DNA of 64,000 nt from Microbulbifer harenosus (GTDB lineage: Bacteria; Pseudomonadota; Gammaproteobacteria; Pseudomonadales; Cellvibrionaceae). The notes under the pieces were generated by a model. It searched no databases. It was given only the letters and a program-made list of their open reading frames with translations, and was not told the DNA's origin. The stretch covers positions 186,001 to 250,000 of the forward strand of contig NZ_VANI01000010.1 of assembly GCF_005771435.1 (NCBI RefSeq). The letters are read 5' to 3'. The translations under genes were made by a program, and so were the position numbers. This document shows positions 43,481 to 52,515 of this stretch, one piece after another. Positions within the stretch are counted from its first letter, which is position 1, and each line of letters starts with the position of its first letter.

Positions 43481-44490
43481 TGAGCGCAGCAGCCATTGCC
43501 GCCGTGCATGAACGCGGGCGCAACTTGTTTCCGGGCGTGGTTGCCAGTCTTATCGCAGCGGCGGCAGCCAGTTTTCTTTCGGAGCATTACGATGCACCGG
43601 TAATGCTGTTTGCCCTGTTGCTCGGCATGGCGATGAACTTTCTCGCCAGCGACCCGCGCTGCAAACCCGGGATCGAATTTACCGCGCGTCAGGTGCTGCG
43701 TGTCGGTGTAGCGCTGCTCGGTCTGCGATTTACCTTTGCGCAGATTGCGGCACTGGGCTGGGAGCCGGTATTGATTGTCGTGGTATCGGTGGTGGTGACG
43801 ATCCTGGTTTCGGTGGCCGCGGCGAAAGCACTCGGTTTTCAACCCATCTTTGGCCTGCTCACTGGTGGCGCCACCGCCATTTGTGGCGCCTCTGCGGCAC
43901 TGGCATTGTCCGCCGCCCTGCCGTCACACCCGGCGAAGGAGCGGGCAACACTGTTTACCGTGATCGGGGTTTCCGCACTCTCGACGCTGGCAATGATCGC
44001 CTACCCCATGGTGGTGCAGTTATTGGAGCTGGAAACTGTCGATGCCGGAATTTTTTTGGGCGGGACCATTCACGATGTTGCCCAGGTAGTGGGGGCTGGC
44101 TATAGCCTTTCGCAGGAAACTGGAGATACAGCCACGGTCGTTAAACTGATGCGCATAGCCATGTTGCTGCCGGTGATCTTGTGTGCAGCCATGATCACCC
44201 GCGCTCAGGGTACCGCCGAGGGTGGACAACGCCCACCTCTGCTACCCTGGTTTGCCGTGGCCTTTGTAGCGCTCGCCGCTATCAACAGTACCGGTTGGAT
44301 ATCTGGGGCGGTGCAACACTATGGAAAAGATCTCTCCAGCTGGTGCCTGGTTGCGGCCATCAGTGCGATCGGCATGAAAACACAGCTTAAAGATTTGGCG
44401 TCAGTCGGTTTCAAACCCATTGCACTGATGATTGGTGAAACGGTGTTCCTCGCTATTCTGGTGCTGATGTTACTCCGCTTTACCGGCTGA
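43480..44490 (+). CDS. YeiH/UPF0324-family (putative sulfate exporter) membrane protein
   Basis: 336 residues with about ten membrane segments and the PF03601 (Cons_hypoth698) pattern: LFPGVVASLIAAAAASFLS, then CKPGIEFTARQVLRVGVALLGLR in two parts near residues 62-84, the conserved GGATAICGASAALA, and VGFKPIALMIGE at the end. Members near sulfonate genes (TauZ) are thought to export sulfate or sulfite, though this is not proven for most. It is the last gene of the operon, sharing one base with the FrnE-like gene, and a weak hairpin lies downstream. Confidence 0.9.
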   Translation: MSAAAIAAVHERGRNLFPGVVASLIAAAAASFLSEHYDAPVMLFALLLGMAMNFLASDPRCKPGIEFTARQVLRVGVALLGLRFTFAQIAALGWEPVLIVVVSVVVTILVSVAAAKALGFQPIFGLLTGGATAICGASAALALSAALPSHPAKERATLFTVIGVSALSTLAMIAYPMVVQLLELETVDAGIFLGGTIHDVAQVVGAGYSLSQETGDTATVVKLMRIAMLLPVILCAAMITRAQGTAEGGQRPPLLPWFAVAFVALAAINSTGWISGAVQHYGKDLSSWCLVAAISAIGMKTQLKDLASVGFKPIALMIGETVFLAILVLMLLRFTG

Positions 44491-44899
44491 ATCTGACAGC
44501 GCAGCTTCGCGATAGCCATCGTTTCCACCAGCATCTCAACCGAACATTTCGGGCCGCTAAGATTTTCTTTCGCGGCCTTTTTGCTTTTTTGCCTCTGCTT
44601 TTCTGCTTCTGACTCACCTTGCGGTCGCCGTTTCCTTTTTCAATCTGGTGAACGCAAATGGTGCTTCAGTCGGATACCGTCGGGCGATCATATCTTGATG
44701 TCGCGAATTGAGAAGCAGCTGTCGCCCGAAGCTAAGTGCACGCCCTCCCCCTCACATAAAGTGGTTATTCCGTAAGCGAGAGGATACTGCAGAAGCGGTA
44801 CTTTACACGGAGAGAGAAAAAACAGGCCAGGCTGTTACGAGCTGGTATCAGCACCACAATTTGTCGGTCCTGAATGATCGGCATCAGAGGAAAATAATA
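44491..44899. other. Intergenic region with a weak terminator
   Basis: 409 bp. After the YeiH-type gene, GGCCGC pairs with GCGGCC at 44552-44577 around a 14-nt loop, followed by TTTTTGC; it is a plausible but weak terminator. The rest carries the leader of the TonB-dependent receptor gene, whose ribosome binding site is AGAGGA just before the ATG at 44900. An in-frame ATG at 44708 would add 64 residues ahead of the signal peptide and is not credible. No Fur-box-like site is seen. Confidence 0.5.
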
Positions 44900-47248
44900 A
44901 TGAAGAGCTGCGAGAAAAAACATTCAAACCTGGGGCTGCGCCCCATCGCCCGCGCCATCCTTCATTCATTCGGCATTGTCGCCATCGCCGCACCGACGGT
45001 GGTCTTCGCACAGTCCGATGCACCCGTACTTGAGGAGGTCCAGGTCACCGCACAGAAGCGCACCGAGAGCATGCAGGATGTACCTGTTTCGGTGAGCGCG
45101 ATTACCGGCGATGACCTGGCCAATACCGGTTTCCGCGACGTCAGCGACATTGCCGCACAGGTGCCGTCGCTGATCGTGACCACTAATATTTCACCGATCA
45201 ACGCCAGTTTCCGCACCCGCCGCATCGGCAACGAAGGCAATATTCCCACCTTTGAACCGGATACCGCACTGATCATCGATGGCGCTTTCCGTTCGCGCTC
45301 CGGCCTCGGCCTCGGCGACCTGGTCGGTGTGCAGTCAGTGGAAGTACTCAAAGGTCCCCAGAGCACCCTGTATGGTAAGAATGCGGGCGCTGGTGTGGTC
45401 AGTGTTACCACTGCCGCACCGCACGATCAGTTCGAGGCGATGGCGGAGGTGAACCTCGGCACCGATGGTTACCGGCAGTTTCGCGGCGATGTGAACTCAC
45501 CGCTCACCGACAACCTGAGCGGTCGTATCAGCCTGACGGACACCCAGCGCGATCCGCTGATCGACAATATTGTTGCCGGAGACGGCGACGATCTCGACGG
45601 CCGCGCGCTGCGCGGTCAGTTGTTGTATGACTTCAGTGAAAAACTGTCCGCGCGCCTGATCGTGGGTGCCGCGCAACGCAACATGCGCCCAATGATCGCC
45701 GATGTGTATTTCAGTCCGATCCAGCAGGCCATTATCGCGCAGGCGGGACACACGATTAGCAACAACGATCCCTCTGATCGTATTGTCGAAAGTGACGATC
45801 ACTCCGATTTCGACCAGACCTCCGTGGACAGTGTACTGACGCTGGAATATCAGGGCGATGGGTACACTCTGACGTCTATCAGCGGCTTCGAAGATTACAG
45901 CGCGGATCTGCGCTTTGGCGGCGCCGAGGAAATGCCACTGCACTTGGTGGAATTCAATGATTTGCAGGAGGGCAATTCATTCTCCCAGGAACTGCGCCTG
46001 TCTTCAGATACGGATGGTAATTGGGACTGGATGGTGGGAGCCTTCTACTATGTCAACGAACTGACGCGCGGCGACAGAAACCGCGCCGAGTTTGTACTGG
46101 AAGAAGATATCGAGGAGTACGGTGGCGTTGTCGCGAACGCGGCATTGGGCGTACCGCTGCCGCTGTTTGGCGTCGAAGGTGATCGCGGCGATTTCCTCGC
46201 CCTGCAGGACAGCAGCAGCTTCGGACTCTTCTCTCAGGTCGGAACCCACCTTACCGAAGATCTCAAACTCGATGTGGGGCTGCGCTATTCCTGGGAAGAA
46301 AAAACCGGCTCCATCGTGCAGAGTAACCAGACGGCGGCAGGCGCCTGTGTCGGCAAGAACCTGGTGTGCAGCCTGACGCCCGCGGGACTCGACTTCGAGG
46401 ATTCCGACAGCTGGTCTGCAGTCACAGGCAACGTCAACCTGAGTTACTTCCTGTCGGAAAACACCATGCTTTACGGCCTGTATTCTCAGGGGTTCAAAGC
46501 CGGTGGCTTCAGCCTGCAGTACGGCGTCGCGCCACAGGAATCCCGCCCTTTTGGCCAGGAAGACATCACCAATCTGGAAGCCGGTTTGAAAACCGAATTC
46601 TGGGGTCGCCGCGCGCGCCTGAATACGGCGGTGTTCCACACCGAGTACGACGACTTCCAGAACGCAAGCTTTGTCAGCCTCGGCTTTACCGTGAATAACG
46701 CCGAGAGAGTGGTGGTCGACGGTATCGAGATCGATTCGGAATGGTTGCTGAGCGAAAGGCTGACCGGCCTTTTAAGCCTGGCCTATATCGATGCCGTTTA
46801 CGACCAATACACCGGTGGCCAATGCTATCACGGCCGCACTCCGGACAATGCACTCGGGCAATGCGATCTTAGTGGCAACAACTTGCCTTTTGCCCCCAAG
46901 CTAACCGGCAACATCGGCTTGCAATGGGAGCAGCCAATGTTCACCGGCGATCTCTATGCGCGTGTCGACTATCGCTATACCGGTGCAGCAAACTACAGCT
47001 CCGAACTTGACCCGCGCCACGAGCAGAGTGCGTACGCAGTGGGCAATTTCCGTCTGGGGTGGCGCGATGCCAGCTACGATATTTCCGCCTGGGTGCAGAA
47101 TCTCGCGGATGAAACCTATTACACCCAGAAACTGCCAGCCAACGTTTCCTCCAATGTGGATGTGGCGGTTGGCAGTGCCGAGGGTTCCTACCAGACATTT
47201 ACCGGAACTCCCCGCACTGCGGGCATCACCTTCCGCATGAATTTCTAA
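44900..47248 (+). CDS. TonB-dependent outer-membrane receptor
   Basis: 782 residues. A signal peptide ends near VVFAQS, and a plug domain starts with VLEEVQVTAQKRTESMQDVPVSV, the usual ton-box-to-plug region, here near residues 42-64. SVEVLKGPQSTLYGKNAGAG closes the plug. The 22-strand beta barrel follows and ends in the aromatic residue expected of outer-membrane proteins (FRMNF). Receptors of this class take up iron complexes, vitamins or organic substrates using TonB energy. Its place directly downstream of the BKACE operon and upstream of an acyl-CoA ligase suggests it brings the pathway substrate across the outer membrane. Ligand unknown. Confidence 0.95.
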   Translation: MKSCEKKHSNLGLRPIARAILHSFGIVAIAAPTVVFAQSDAPVLEEVQVTAQKRTESMQDVPVSVSAITGDDLANTGFRDVSDIAAQVPSLIVTTNISPINASFRTRRIGNEGNIPTFEPDTALIIDGAFRSRSGLGLGDLVGVQSVEVLKGPQSTLYGKNAGAGVVSVTTAAPHDQFEAMAEVNLGTDGYRQFRGDVNSPLTDNLSGRISLTDTQRDPLIDNIVAGDGDDLDGRALRGQLLYDFSEKLSARLIVGAAQRNMRPMIADVYFSPIQQAIIAQAGHTISNNDPSDRIVESDDHSDFDQTSVDSVLTLEYQGDGYTLTSISGFEDYSADLRFGGAEEMPLHLVEFNDLQEGNSFSQELRLSSDTDGNWDWMVGAFYYVNELTRGDRNRAEFVLEEDIEEYGGVVANAALGVPLPLFGVEGDRGDFLALQDSSSFGLFSQVGTHLTEDLKLDVGLRYSWEEKTGSIVQSNQTAAGACVGKNLVCSLTPAGLDFEDSDSWSAVTGNVNLSYFLSENTMLYGLYSQGFKAGGFSLQYGVAPQESRPFGQEDITNLEAGLKTEFWGRRARLNTAVFHTEYDDFQNASFVSLGFTVNNAERVVVDGIEIDSEWLLSERLTGLLSLAYIDAVYDQYTGGQCYHGRTPDNALGQCDLSGNNLPFAPKLTGNIGLQWEQPMFTGDLYARVDYRYTGAANYSSELDPRHEQSAYAVGNFRLGWRDASYDISAWVQNLADETYYTQKLPANVSSNVDVAVGSAEGSYQTFTGTPRTAGITFRMNF

Positions 47249-47258
47249 ATCGGGTTTT

Positions 47259-47290
47259 GCGGATGCCATTGCGGCATCCGCATTTTTTAT
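47259..47290 (+). terminator. Rho-independent terminator of the receptor gene
   Basis: GCGGATGCC pairs perfectly with GGCATCCGC around ATTGC, followed by ATTTTTTATTTT. It stands 10 bp after the receptor stop codon, so the acyl-CoA ligase probably has its own start of transcription or depends on read-through. Confidence 0.9.
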
Positions 47291-47340
47291 TTTGGGGCCG
47301 AGGTCCAAGAACTCAAAAAGCAATATCAGAGGTAATTTCC

Positions 47341-48987
47341 ATGCACGGCAACATGATGCAATGGCCACTGCTGATCTCCAGTATTTTTCGCCACGCCACC
47401 ACCTACCACCATGATCAGGAAATCGTATCCGTCACCGCCGACCAGCCGCAATTTCGCTACACGTTCACCGATTTCGCGGCGCGCGTCTGCCAGCTGGCCA
47501 ACGCGCTGACAAACGCGGGCGTTAAACCCGGTGATCGTATCGCCACCATGGCGTGGAATGACCACCGTCATCTCGAACTGTACTACGCAATCTCCGGTAT
47601 TGGCGCTGTGTGCCACACCATCAACCCGCGCCTGTTTCCAGAGCAGATCGAATACATCGTGGAGCATGCAGAAGACACGCTGCTATTTGCCGATCCGATG
47701 TTTGTGGAACTGATTACCCCCATTACGGCGCGCTCCAATACCGTGCGCGCGGTAATTGTATTGGACGATGGCGCGACTACCGTAGACGGCATAGCATCCA
47801 CCAGTTATGAGGACTTCATCGCCTGCGAAGCCGAAACCTTTGCATGGCCGGAGTTCGATGAGAACAGTGCCTGCGCACTCTGCTACACCTCCGGCACTAC
47901 CGGAAATCCCAAAGGGGTGCTCTACAGTCACCGCTCCACCGTATTACATGCACTGACCGTCACCACACCCAATGCGCTGGAAATCGGCATGCAAGATGCG
48001 GTATTGCCGGTGGTGCCGCTGTTCCATGTCAACGCCTGGGGCATACCCTACGCGGCGCTACTGTCCGGCGCCAAGCTCGTATTGCCCGGCGCCGCCCTTG
48101 ACGGCGAAAGCCTGTACTCGCTGATGGAACGGGAGGCAGTCAGCGTGACTGCGGGCGTACCCACCGTGTGGCTCGGACTACAGAAACATTTGCAGGAGAA
48201 TAACCGGAAGCTTCCGTCGCTCAAGCGCATGATTGTGGGCGGCTCTGCGGCGCCGTCATCCATGATTGAGTACTTCGAGACGCAACAGGACGTGAACTTC
48301 GTGCATGCATGGGGCATGACCGAAATGTCGCCGCTGGGCACCGTATGTCGACTGAAGCCTGCGATGCAGCAGGATTCGCGCGAAGCGCGCACCGCGCAGA
48401 AGATCAAGCAGGGTATGCCGGTGTTCGGCGTCGAACTGAAGATTGTCGATGACGACGGTATGCGACTCCCCCACGACGGCGAGGCCATGGGCGAACTCTG
48501 GGTACGCGGGCCCTGGATCACCAGCGGTTATTTCCGCAACCCCGAGGGAAGTCGCAGCGACTTCGACAGCGAAGGCTACTTCCGCACCGGCGATATCAGC
48601 ACCATCGACAGCCAGGGCTATATGCGCATCTGCGACCGCGCCAAAGACGTGATCAAGTCGGGGGGCGAGTGGATCAGTTCCATCGATCTGGAAAACGTCG
48701 CGGTGGGTCATCCCAAGGTGGCGGAAGCGGCCGTGATCGGGGTCCCCTGTGACAAATGGCAAGAGCGCCCGCTGCTGGTGGTGGTGCTGAAAAAACCCGG
48801 ATCGGAACTCACTCTGAACGAGATGCGCGATTTTCTCACCGGCAAGGTACCCAAATGGTGGCAACCCGGCGCCATGGAAGTGGTGGATTCCCTGCCTCAC
48901 ACCGCTACCGGAAAAATACAGAAGCGCGCGCTGCGGCAGCAGTTCGCCGACTTCAGTTTCACGTCTTCAACCGAGGGCTCAATATGA
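47341..48987 (+). CDS. Medium/long-chain acyl-CoA ligase (AMP-forming)
   Basis: 548 residues of the ANL superfamily. It activates a carboxylic acid with ATP and CoA. The P-loop is [16 protein letters not shown]; further motifs are [13 protein letters not shown] (A5), [11 protein letters not shown] (A7) and the hinge with the catalytic region [16 protein letters not shown]; the conserved lysine is in [13 protein letters not shown] start at [11 protein letters not shown], the family-typical opening; an in-frame ATG at 47257 precedes it inside the terminator. It is translationally coupled to the hydrolase downstream (ATGA overlap). It fits a route in which an acid made or imported here is converted to a CoA ester. 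Confidence 0.93.
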   Translation: MHGNMMQWPLLISSIFRHATTYHHDQEIVSVTADQPQFRYTFTDFAARVCQLANALTNAGVKPGDRIATMAWNDHRHLELYYAISGIGAVCHTINPRLFPEQIEYIVEHAEDTLLFADPMFVELITPITARSNTVRAVIVLDDGATTVDGIASTSYEDFIACEAETFAWPEFDENSACALCYTSGTTGNPKGVLYSHRSTVLHALTVTTPNALEIGMQDAVLPVVPLFHVNAWGIPYAALLSGAKLVLPGAALDGESLYSLMEREAVSVTAGVPTVWLGLQKHLQENNRKLPSLKRMIVGGSAAPSSMIEYFETQQDVNFVHAWGMTEMSPLGTVCRLKPAMQQDSREARTAQKIKQGMPVFGVELKIVDDDGMRLPHDGEAMGELWVRGPWITSGYFRNPEGSRSDFDSEGYFRTGDISTIDSQGYMRICDRAKDVIKSGGEWISSIDLENVAVGHPKVAEAAVIGVPCDKWQERPLLVVVLKKPGSELTLNEMRDFLTGKVPKWWQPGAMEVVDSLPHTATGKIQKRALRQQFADFSFTSSTEGSI

Positions 48988-49604
48988 CGCATCAGAACGA
49001 AGCGACGGTGCTCATCGTCCCCGGCCTGCGCGACCACATGGCAGACCACTGGCAGACGCTGCTCGCGCAGCGTCTCGACAAGGTGCACACAGTGCCGCCG
49101 CTGGACATCGACAGGCTCAGCTGCGCGGCGCGGGTCGAAGCTCTGCAACGCGCGCTGGAGACCATTGATGGACCGGTGATTCTGGTGGCACACAGTGCGG
49201 GAGTAATGATGGTGACACACTGGGCACAGAAATACTCCCGGCCGATCCAGGGCGCGCTGCTGGCCGCGCCGGCGGACGTGGAGTCACCTTTCCCGGACAA
49301 TTATCCCCGCACCGCTGTGCTCGAGGAACACGGCTGGCTGCCGATTCCGCGCCAGAAGCTGCCATTCCCCAGTATTGTCGCTGCCAGCACCAATGACCCG
49401 CTGGGGGATTTTTCGCGCGTGTCACAGTTTGCCGAAGACTGGGGCGGTGAGCTGGTCAACCTCGGCGAGGTCGGCCACCTGAACCCCGCCTCGGGATTTG
49501 GCGAGTGGCCGCGCGCGGTGGAATTGATCGCCATGCTGCAAAACGGCCAGCACTCACTCAGTGTTGCCGGCGGTCCGGTCGCGGAAGCTGAGGCGCCGGT
49601 ATAG
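48984..49604 (+). CDS. RBBP9/YdeN-family alpha/beta hydrolase
   Basis: 206 residues. The serine hydrolase triad is readable: the nucleophile in VAHSAGVMM (HSAG elbow), the acid in ASTNDPLGDF, and the histidine in VGHLNPASGFGEWP, the C-terminal stretch that defines the RBBP9/YdeN family. The opening VLIVPGLRDHMADHWQTLL is also typical. Its start overlaps the acyl-CoA ligase stop by 4 bp, so the two proteins are made together. Substrate is unknown; a role in hydrolysing an ester or thioester of the same pathway is inferred. It overlaps the convergent membrane protein gene by 51 bp. Confidence 0.9.
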   Translation: MTHQNEATVLIVPGLRDHMADHWQTLLAQRLDKVHTVPPLDIDRLSCAARVEALQRALETIDGPVILVAHSAGVMMVTHWAQKYSRPIQGALLAAPADVESPFPDNYPRTAVLEEHGWLPIPRQKLPFPSIVAASTNDPLGDFSRVSQFAEDWGGELVNLGEVGHLNPASGFGEWPRAVELIAMLQNGQHSLSVAGGPVAEAEAPV

Positions 49605-50045
49605 GCGCACCACGGCTTCTTCCAGCAACAGCATCACCACCACCACCACGATCAACGTGATCACACCGTGCCACATGCCGTGAAAGCGCAGATCCTCGTC
49701 AAACACCAGAATGATGGCTTCAAGAATCACGAACTTGGAGCCGAACAGCACCAACCAGGCACAGAAGTAACGCAGGACTCTGGCAAAGCCACCAGAGTAT
49801 TTTTTGAAGAACGCGGCGACCTTGTGCTCCACCGCAATGGTGAGTTTCAGCAACAGCTGTAGCAAGAGCGCCGCCAACAGGGAAATACTGAAGGATTTGA
49901 CTTCGACGTTCTCTGAAAACTCCGCAAACAGATTCAGCACCACCAGGTCAACCAGAATGCCGTTGTAATACAGCAGAAACAGTCGCTGCGCGTTGGTGGG
50001 AGTTTCCGCCAGTTCGGCGCGCAGGAAAGACATTGGCGACGTCAC
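49554..50045 (-). CDS. Small integral membrane protein
   Basis: 163 residues with about four predicted membrane segments (GILVDLVVLNLFAEF; ISLLAALLLQLLLKLTIA; ARVLRYFCAWLVLFGSKFVI; GVITLIVVVVVMLLLEEAVV). I do not recognise the family with confidence. A second ATG four codons in (MSFLRAEL) is an alternative start. It overlaps the convergent hydrolase gene by 51 bp at the 3' ends, which is within the normal range. No operon partner is evident. Function unknown. Confidence 0.65.
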   Translation of the reverse strand: MTSPMSFLRAELAETPTNAQRLFLLYYNGILVDLVVLNLFAEFSENVEVKSFSISLLAALLLQLLLKLTIAVEHKVAAFFKKYSGGFARVLRYFCAWLVLFGSKFVILEAIILVFDEDLRFHGMWHGVITLIVVVVVMLLLEEAVVRLYRRLSFRDRTAGNTE

Positions 50046-50196
50046 GAATCACTATCCTCAATCTTGGAAATAACGCGAAATCCACGACTTAGAAAAACGC
50101 ATAACCCGGTCATGGCGGTGCCTGTATGCCACGAGCAACACAATTGCTGCTTTACTAAAAGAGTAGTTGCTCTATGACTGTTATTGGATTGTGCCA

Positions 50197-51084
50197 ATGT
50201 TTATAAGGAGACGGGTGTCCGCCTGTTCAAAAATCACCAGTGTAGTTGGTCCCCTTGGCCTGGGTTTGCTCCTTTCTCTTCCGGCCTGGGCACAGGAGGC
50301 GAAACAGCCCGAGGGCGAAGACCCCGGATTCTTCCTATGGACCGACACCAGTCTTTCACTACTGCCTTATGGTCGCGGATTCGAAGTGGATCCGGATGAA
50401 CAGTCCACCTTAACCCTGGAGCACGCTCATGAATCCAGGATCGGCGACCTCTTCATGTTTATCGACGCCACCGATTACCACGGCCAACCGGAAGGTTCAG
50501 ATTCCGCCACTTTTTACGGTGAATTCGGCCCGCGCTTGAGCTTCGGCAAACTCTTCAATAAGGAAATTTCCTGCACCCTGTTCGAACGCAGCCTGTTTGT
50601 GATCGAAGATGTGCTTTTAGCCACCCAGTACGAGCGTGGTGAAGACCCGGATCTGGCGGAAGCCGCGTTGATCGGGATCGGGTTTGACCTCGATATCCAC
50701 AAGGCCGGACTACTCGGTCGCCTGCAGAAATTTAACTATGTTCAGCTGAATATCTACGGCCGCGCCGAACTGACCGAGGGAACGGAAAACGGCATCAACG
50801 ATGCACAGATCTCCATGAACGCCAGCTATCCACTGGATATCGGTGGTCATAAATTTCTGATCGATGGTTACTTCGACTGGGTGCTTGGTCTCGGTGAGGA
50901 AGAGTGGAGTTACCACCTCAATCCACAGGTGACCATGGACGTCGGTGCGAAATGGGACAAACCAAAGAAATTTTTTGTCGGTTTTGAATTCGATTTCTGG
51001 TGGAACAAATACCAGATTCCCAATTCTTCCGCCTTTGACACCAATCAGCAGGCCGTCAGCCTGCTGTTCAAGTACCACCTCTGA
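50197..51084 (+). CDS. Tsx-like nucleoside-specific outer-membrane porin (OmpK/DUF5020 type)
   Basis: About 295 residues: a signal peptide ending PAWAQEA, then a beta-barrel with the Tsx/OmpK layout, including DPGFFLWTDTSLSLLPYGRGFEV split near residues 43-63, LEHAHESRIGDLFMFIDATDYHG, and a C-terminal aromatic strand FKYHL. Tsx lets nucleosides and bases pass the outer membrane. A GTG six codons downstream has AAGGAG four bases before it and is the better-supported start; the ATG used here lacks one. The next gene encodes guanine deaminase 58 bp on, which fits purine uptake and use. Confidence 0.82.
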   Translation: MFIRRRVSACSKITSVVGPLGLGLLLSLPAWAQEAKQPEGEDPGFFLWTDTSLSLLPYGRGFEVDPDEQSTLTLEHAHESRIGDLFMFIDATDYHGQPEGSDSATFYGEFGPRLSFGKLFNKEISCTLFERSLFVIEDVLLATQYERGEDPDLAEAALIGIGFDLDIHKAGLLGRLQKFNYVQLNIYGRAELTEGTENGINDAQISMNASYPLDIGGHKFLIDGYFDWVLGLGEEEWSYHLNPQVTMDVGAKWDKPKKFFVGFEFDFWWNKYQIPNSSAFDTNQQAVSLLFKYHL

Positions 51085-51142
51085 AATAGGCGACGTCGCA
51101 GACGCGCTGATATCTAACACCTGGAAGCGACAGGAGGCTGTA

Positions 51143-52480
51143 ATGGCAGATTCCAACCCCGTACCGGACAGTGCAATCCGCGGTCCGGTACTGACCTTTA
51201 CCGGCGACCCCTTCGCTTCCAGTGTCGAAGACACCATGCTCTACGAATCCGACGCCATCGTGGCGATTGGTGATGGTGTGGTTACCCATTTCGGTCCGGC
51301 AGATAAAATTCAGCCACAGTTGCCGGCGGGACTGGAAGTACGCAATTACGGGCCCGATGCCCTGATCACCGCCGGCTTTCTCGACAGTCATGTGCACTTT
51401 CCGCAGACTCCGATGATTGCCGCTTTCGGCGAGCAACTGATCGACTGGCTCAAGAAATACACGTTTCCGACAGAGCGTAAATTCGCCGACAAGGCCTTTG
51501 CCGCCTCCGTAGCCAAGGTTTTTCTCGACGAGTGCCTGAAGAATGGCATCACCACCAGCTGCGTTTACTGCACGGTTTTTCCGCAGTCAGTGGATGCGCT
51601 GTTTGAAGAAGCCGAGCGACTCGGTATGCGCATGGCCGCCGGCAAGGTGTTGATGAACCGCAACGCGCCGGATTATCTGCTGGACACGACGCAGAGCGGC
51701 TATGACGACTCCAAAGCGCTAATCAGCAAATGGCACAACCGCGGTCGATTGATGTACGCCATCACCCCGCGCTTTGCACCGACGAGCACCCCCGATCAAC
51801 TGGACTCTGCCGGTGCCCTGTGGGACGAGTTTCCGGACTGCTATATGCAGACGCACGTGTCGGAAAACCTGGATGAAGTGGCCGGGGTCAAGCAACTGTT
51901 TCCGGAACGGAAAGGATATCTGGACGTCTACGACCACAGCAAATTGTGCCGCCCCCGAGCCGTGTTTGGACACGGCATCCACCTGACGGAAGACGAGCTG
52001 TGCTGCATGCACCAAACAGGATCCGCCATCGCCCACTGCCCCACGTCCAATTTCTTTCTGGGCAGCGGCTATTTCGATGTATATCGGGCAAAAGATCCCA
52101 AGCGTCCGGTACGCGTGGGTATCGGCACCGATCTCGGCGCGGGCACTTCATTTTCTATCCTGTCCACGCTCAATGAAGCCTACAAAGCCGCACAGCTGAA
52201 CGGTAAAGCACTCACTGCCGCCCACGCGTTTTACTTCGCCACTCGCGGCACTGCACGCGCCATGTATATCGATGACAAGGTAGGAAGTATCGCGCCGGGA
52301 ATGGAGGCAGACCTGGTGGTGCTGGACATGAAATCCACACCGATCATTGATTACCGTATGCAGTTTGTGGAGGACATCCATGAGGCGTTATTCGTACAGA
52401 TGACCCTCGGTGACGATCGCGCGGTACAGGCTACCTACGTCGCCGGGAAGCTGCAGTATGAGCAGTCAAAAGCCCGTTAA
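51143..52480 (+). CDS. guaD: Guanine deaminase
   Basis: 445 residues of the amidohydrolase superfamily. It converts guanine to xanthine and ammonia. The zinc-binding motifs are SHVHFPQTP (the H-x-H pair), CYMQTHVSEN, HGIHLTEDE and VGIGTDLGAGTS with the catalytic Asp. ATAHCPTSN-type sequence is present as AIAHCPTSNFFLGSG. The ATG has AGGAGG six bases upstream. Length fits GuaD (about 430-450). With the Tsx-like porin upstream and two MFS carriers downstream it forms a purine uptake and salvage module; no xanthine oxidation genes are in view. Confidence 0.95.
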   Translation: MADSNPVPDSAIRGPVLTFTGDPFASSVEDTMLYESDAIVAIGDGVVTHFGPADKIQPQLPAGLEVRNYGPDALITAGFLDSHVHFPQTPMIAAFGEQLIDWLKKYTFPTERKFADKAFAASVAKVFLDECLKNGITTSCVYCTVFPQSVDALFEEAERLGMRMAAGKVLMNRNAPDYLLDTTQSGYDDSKALISKWHNRGRLMYAITPRFAPTSTPDQLDSAGALWDEFPDCYMQTHVSENLDEVAGVKQLFPERKGYLDVYDHSKLCRPRAVFGHGIHLTEDELCCMHQTGSAIAHCPTSNFFLGSGYFDVYRAKDPKRPVRVGIGTDLGAGTSFSILSTLNEAYKAAQLNGKALTAAHAFYFATRGTARAMYIDDKVGSIAPGMEADLVVLDMKSTPIIDYRMQFVEDIHEALFVQMTLGDDRAVQATYVAGKLQYEQSKAR

Positions 52481-52515
52481 CCCAAAATTGGTTCATTGAA
52501 TGAAGGAGGTCAGCA

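Noticed and set aside
44708-44899. N-terminal extension of the TonB-dependent receptor
   Set aside because: It would place 64 residues before a normal signal peptide; AGAGGA just before the ATG at 44900 decides the start.
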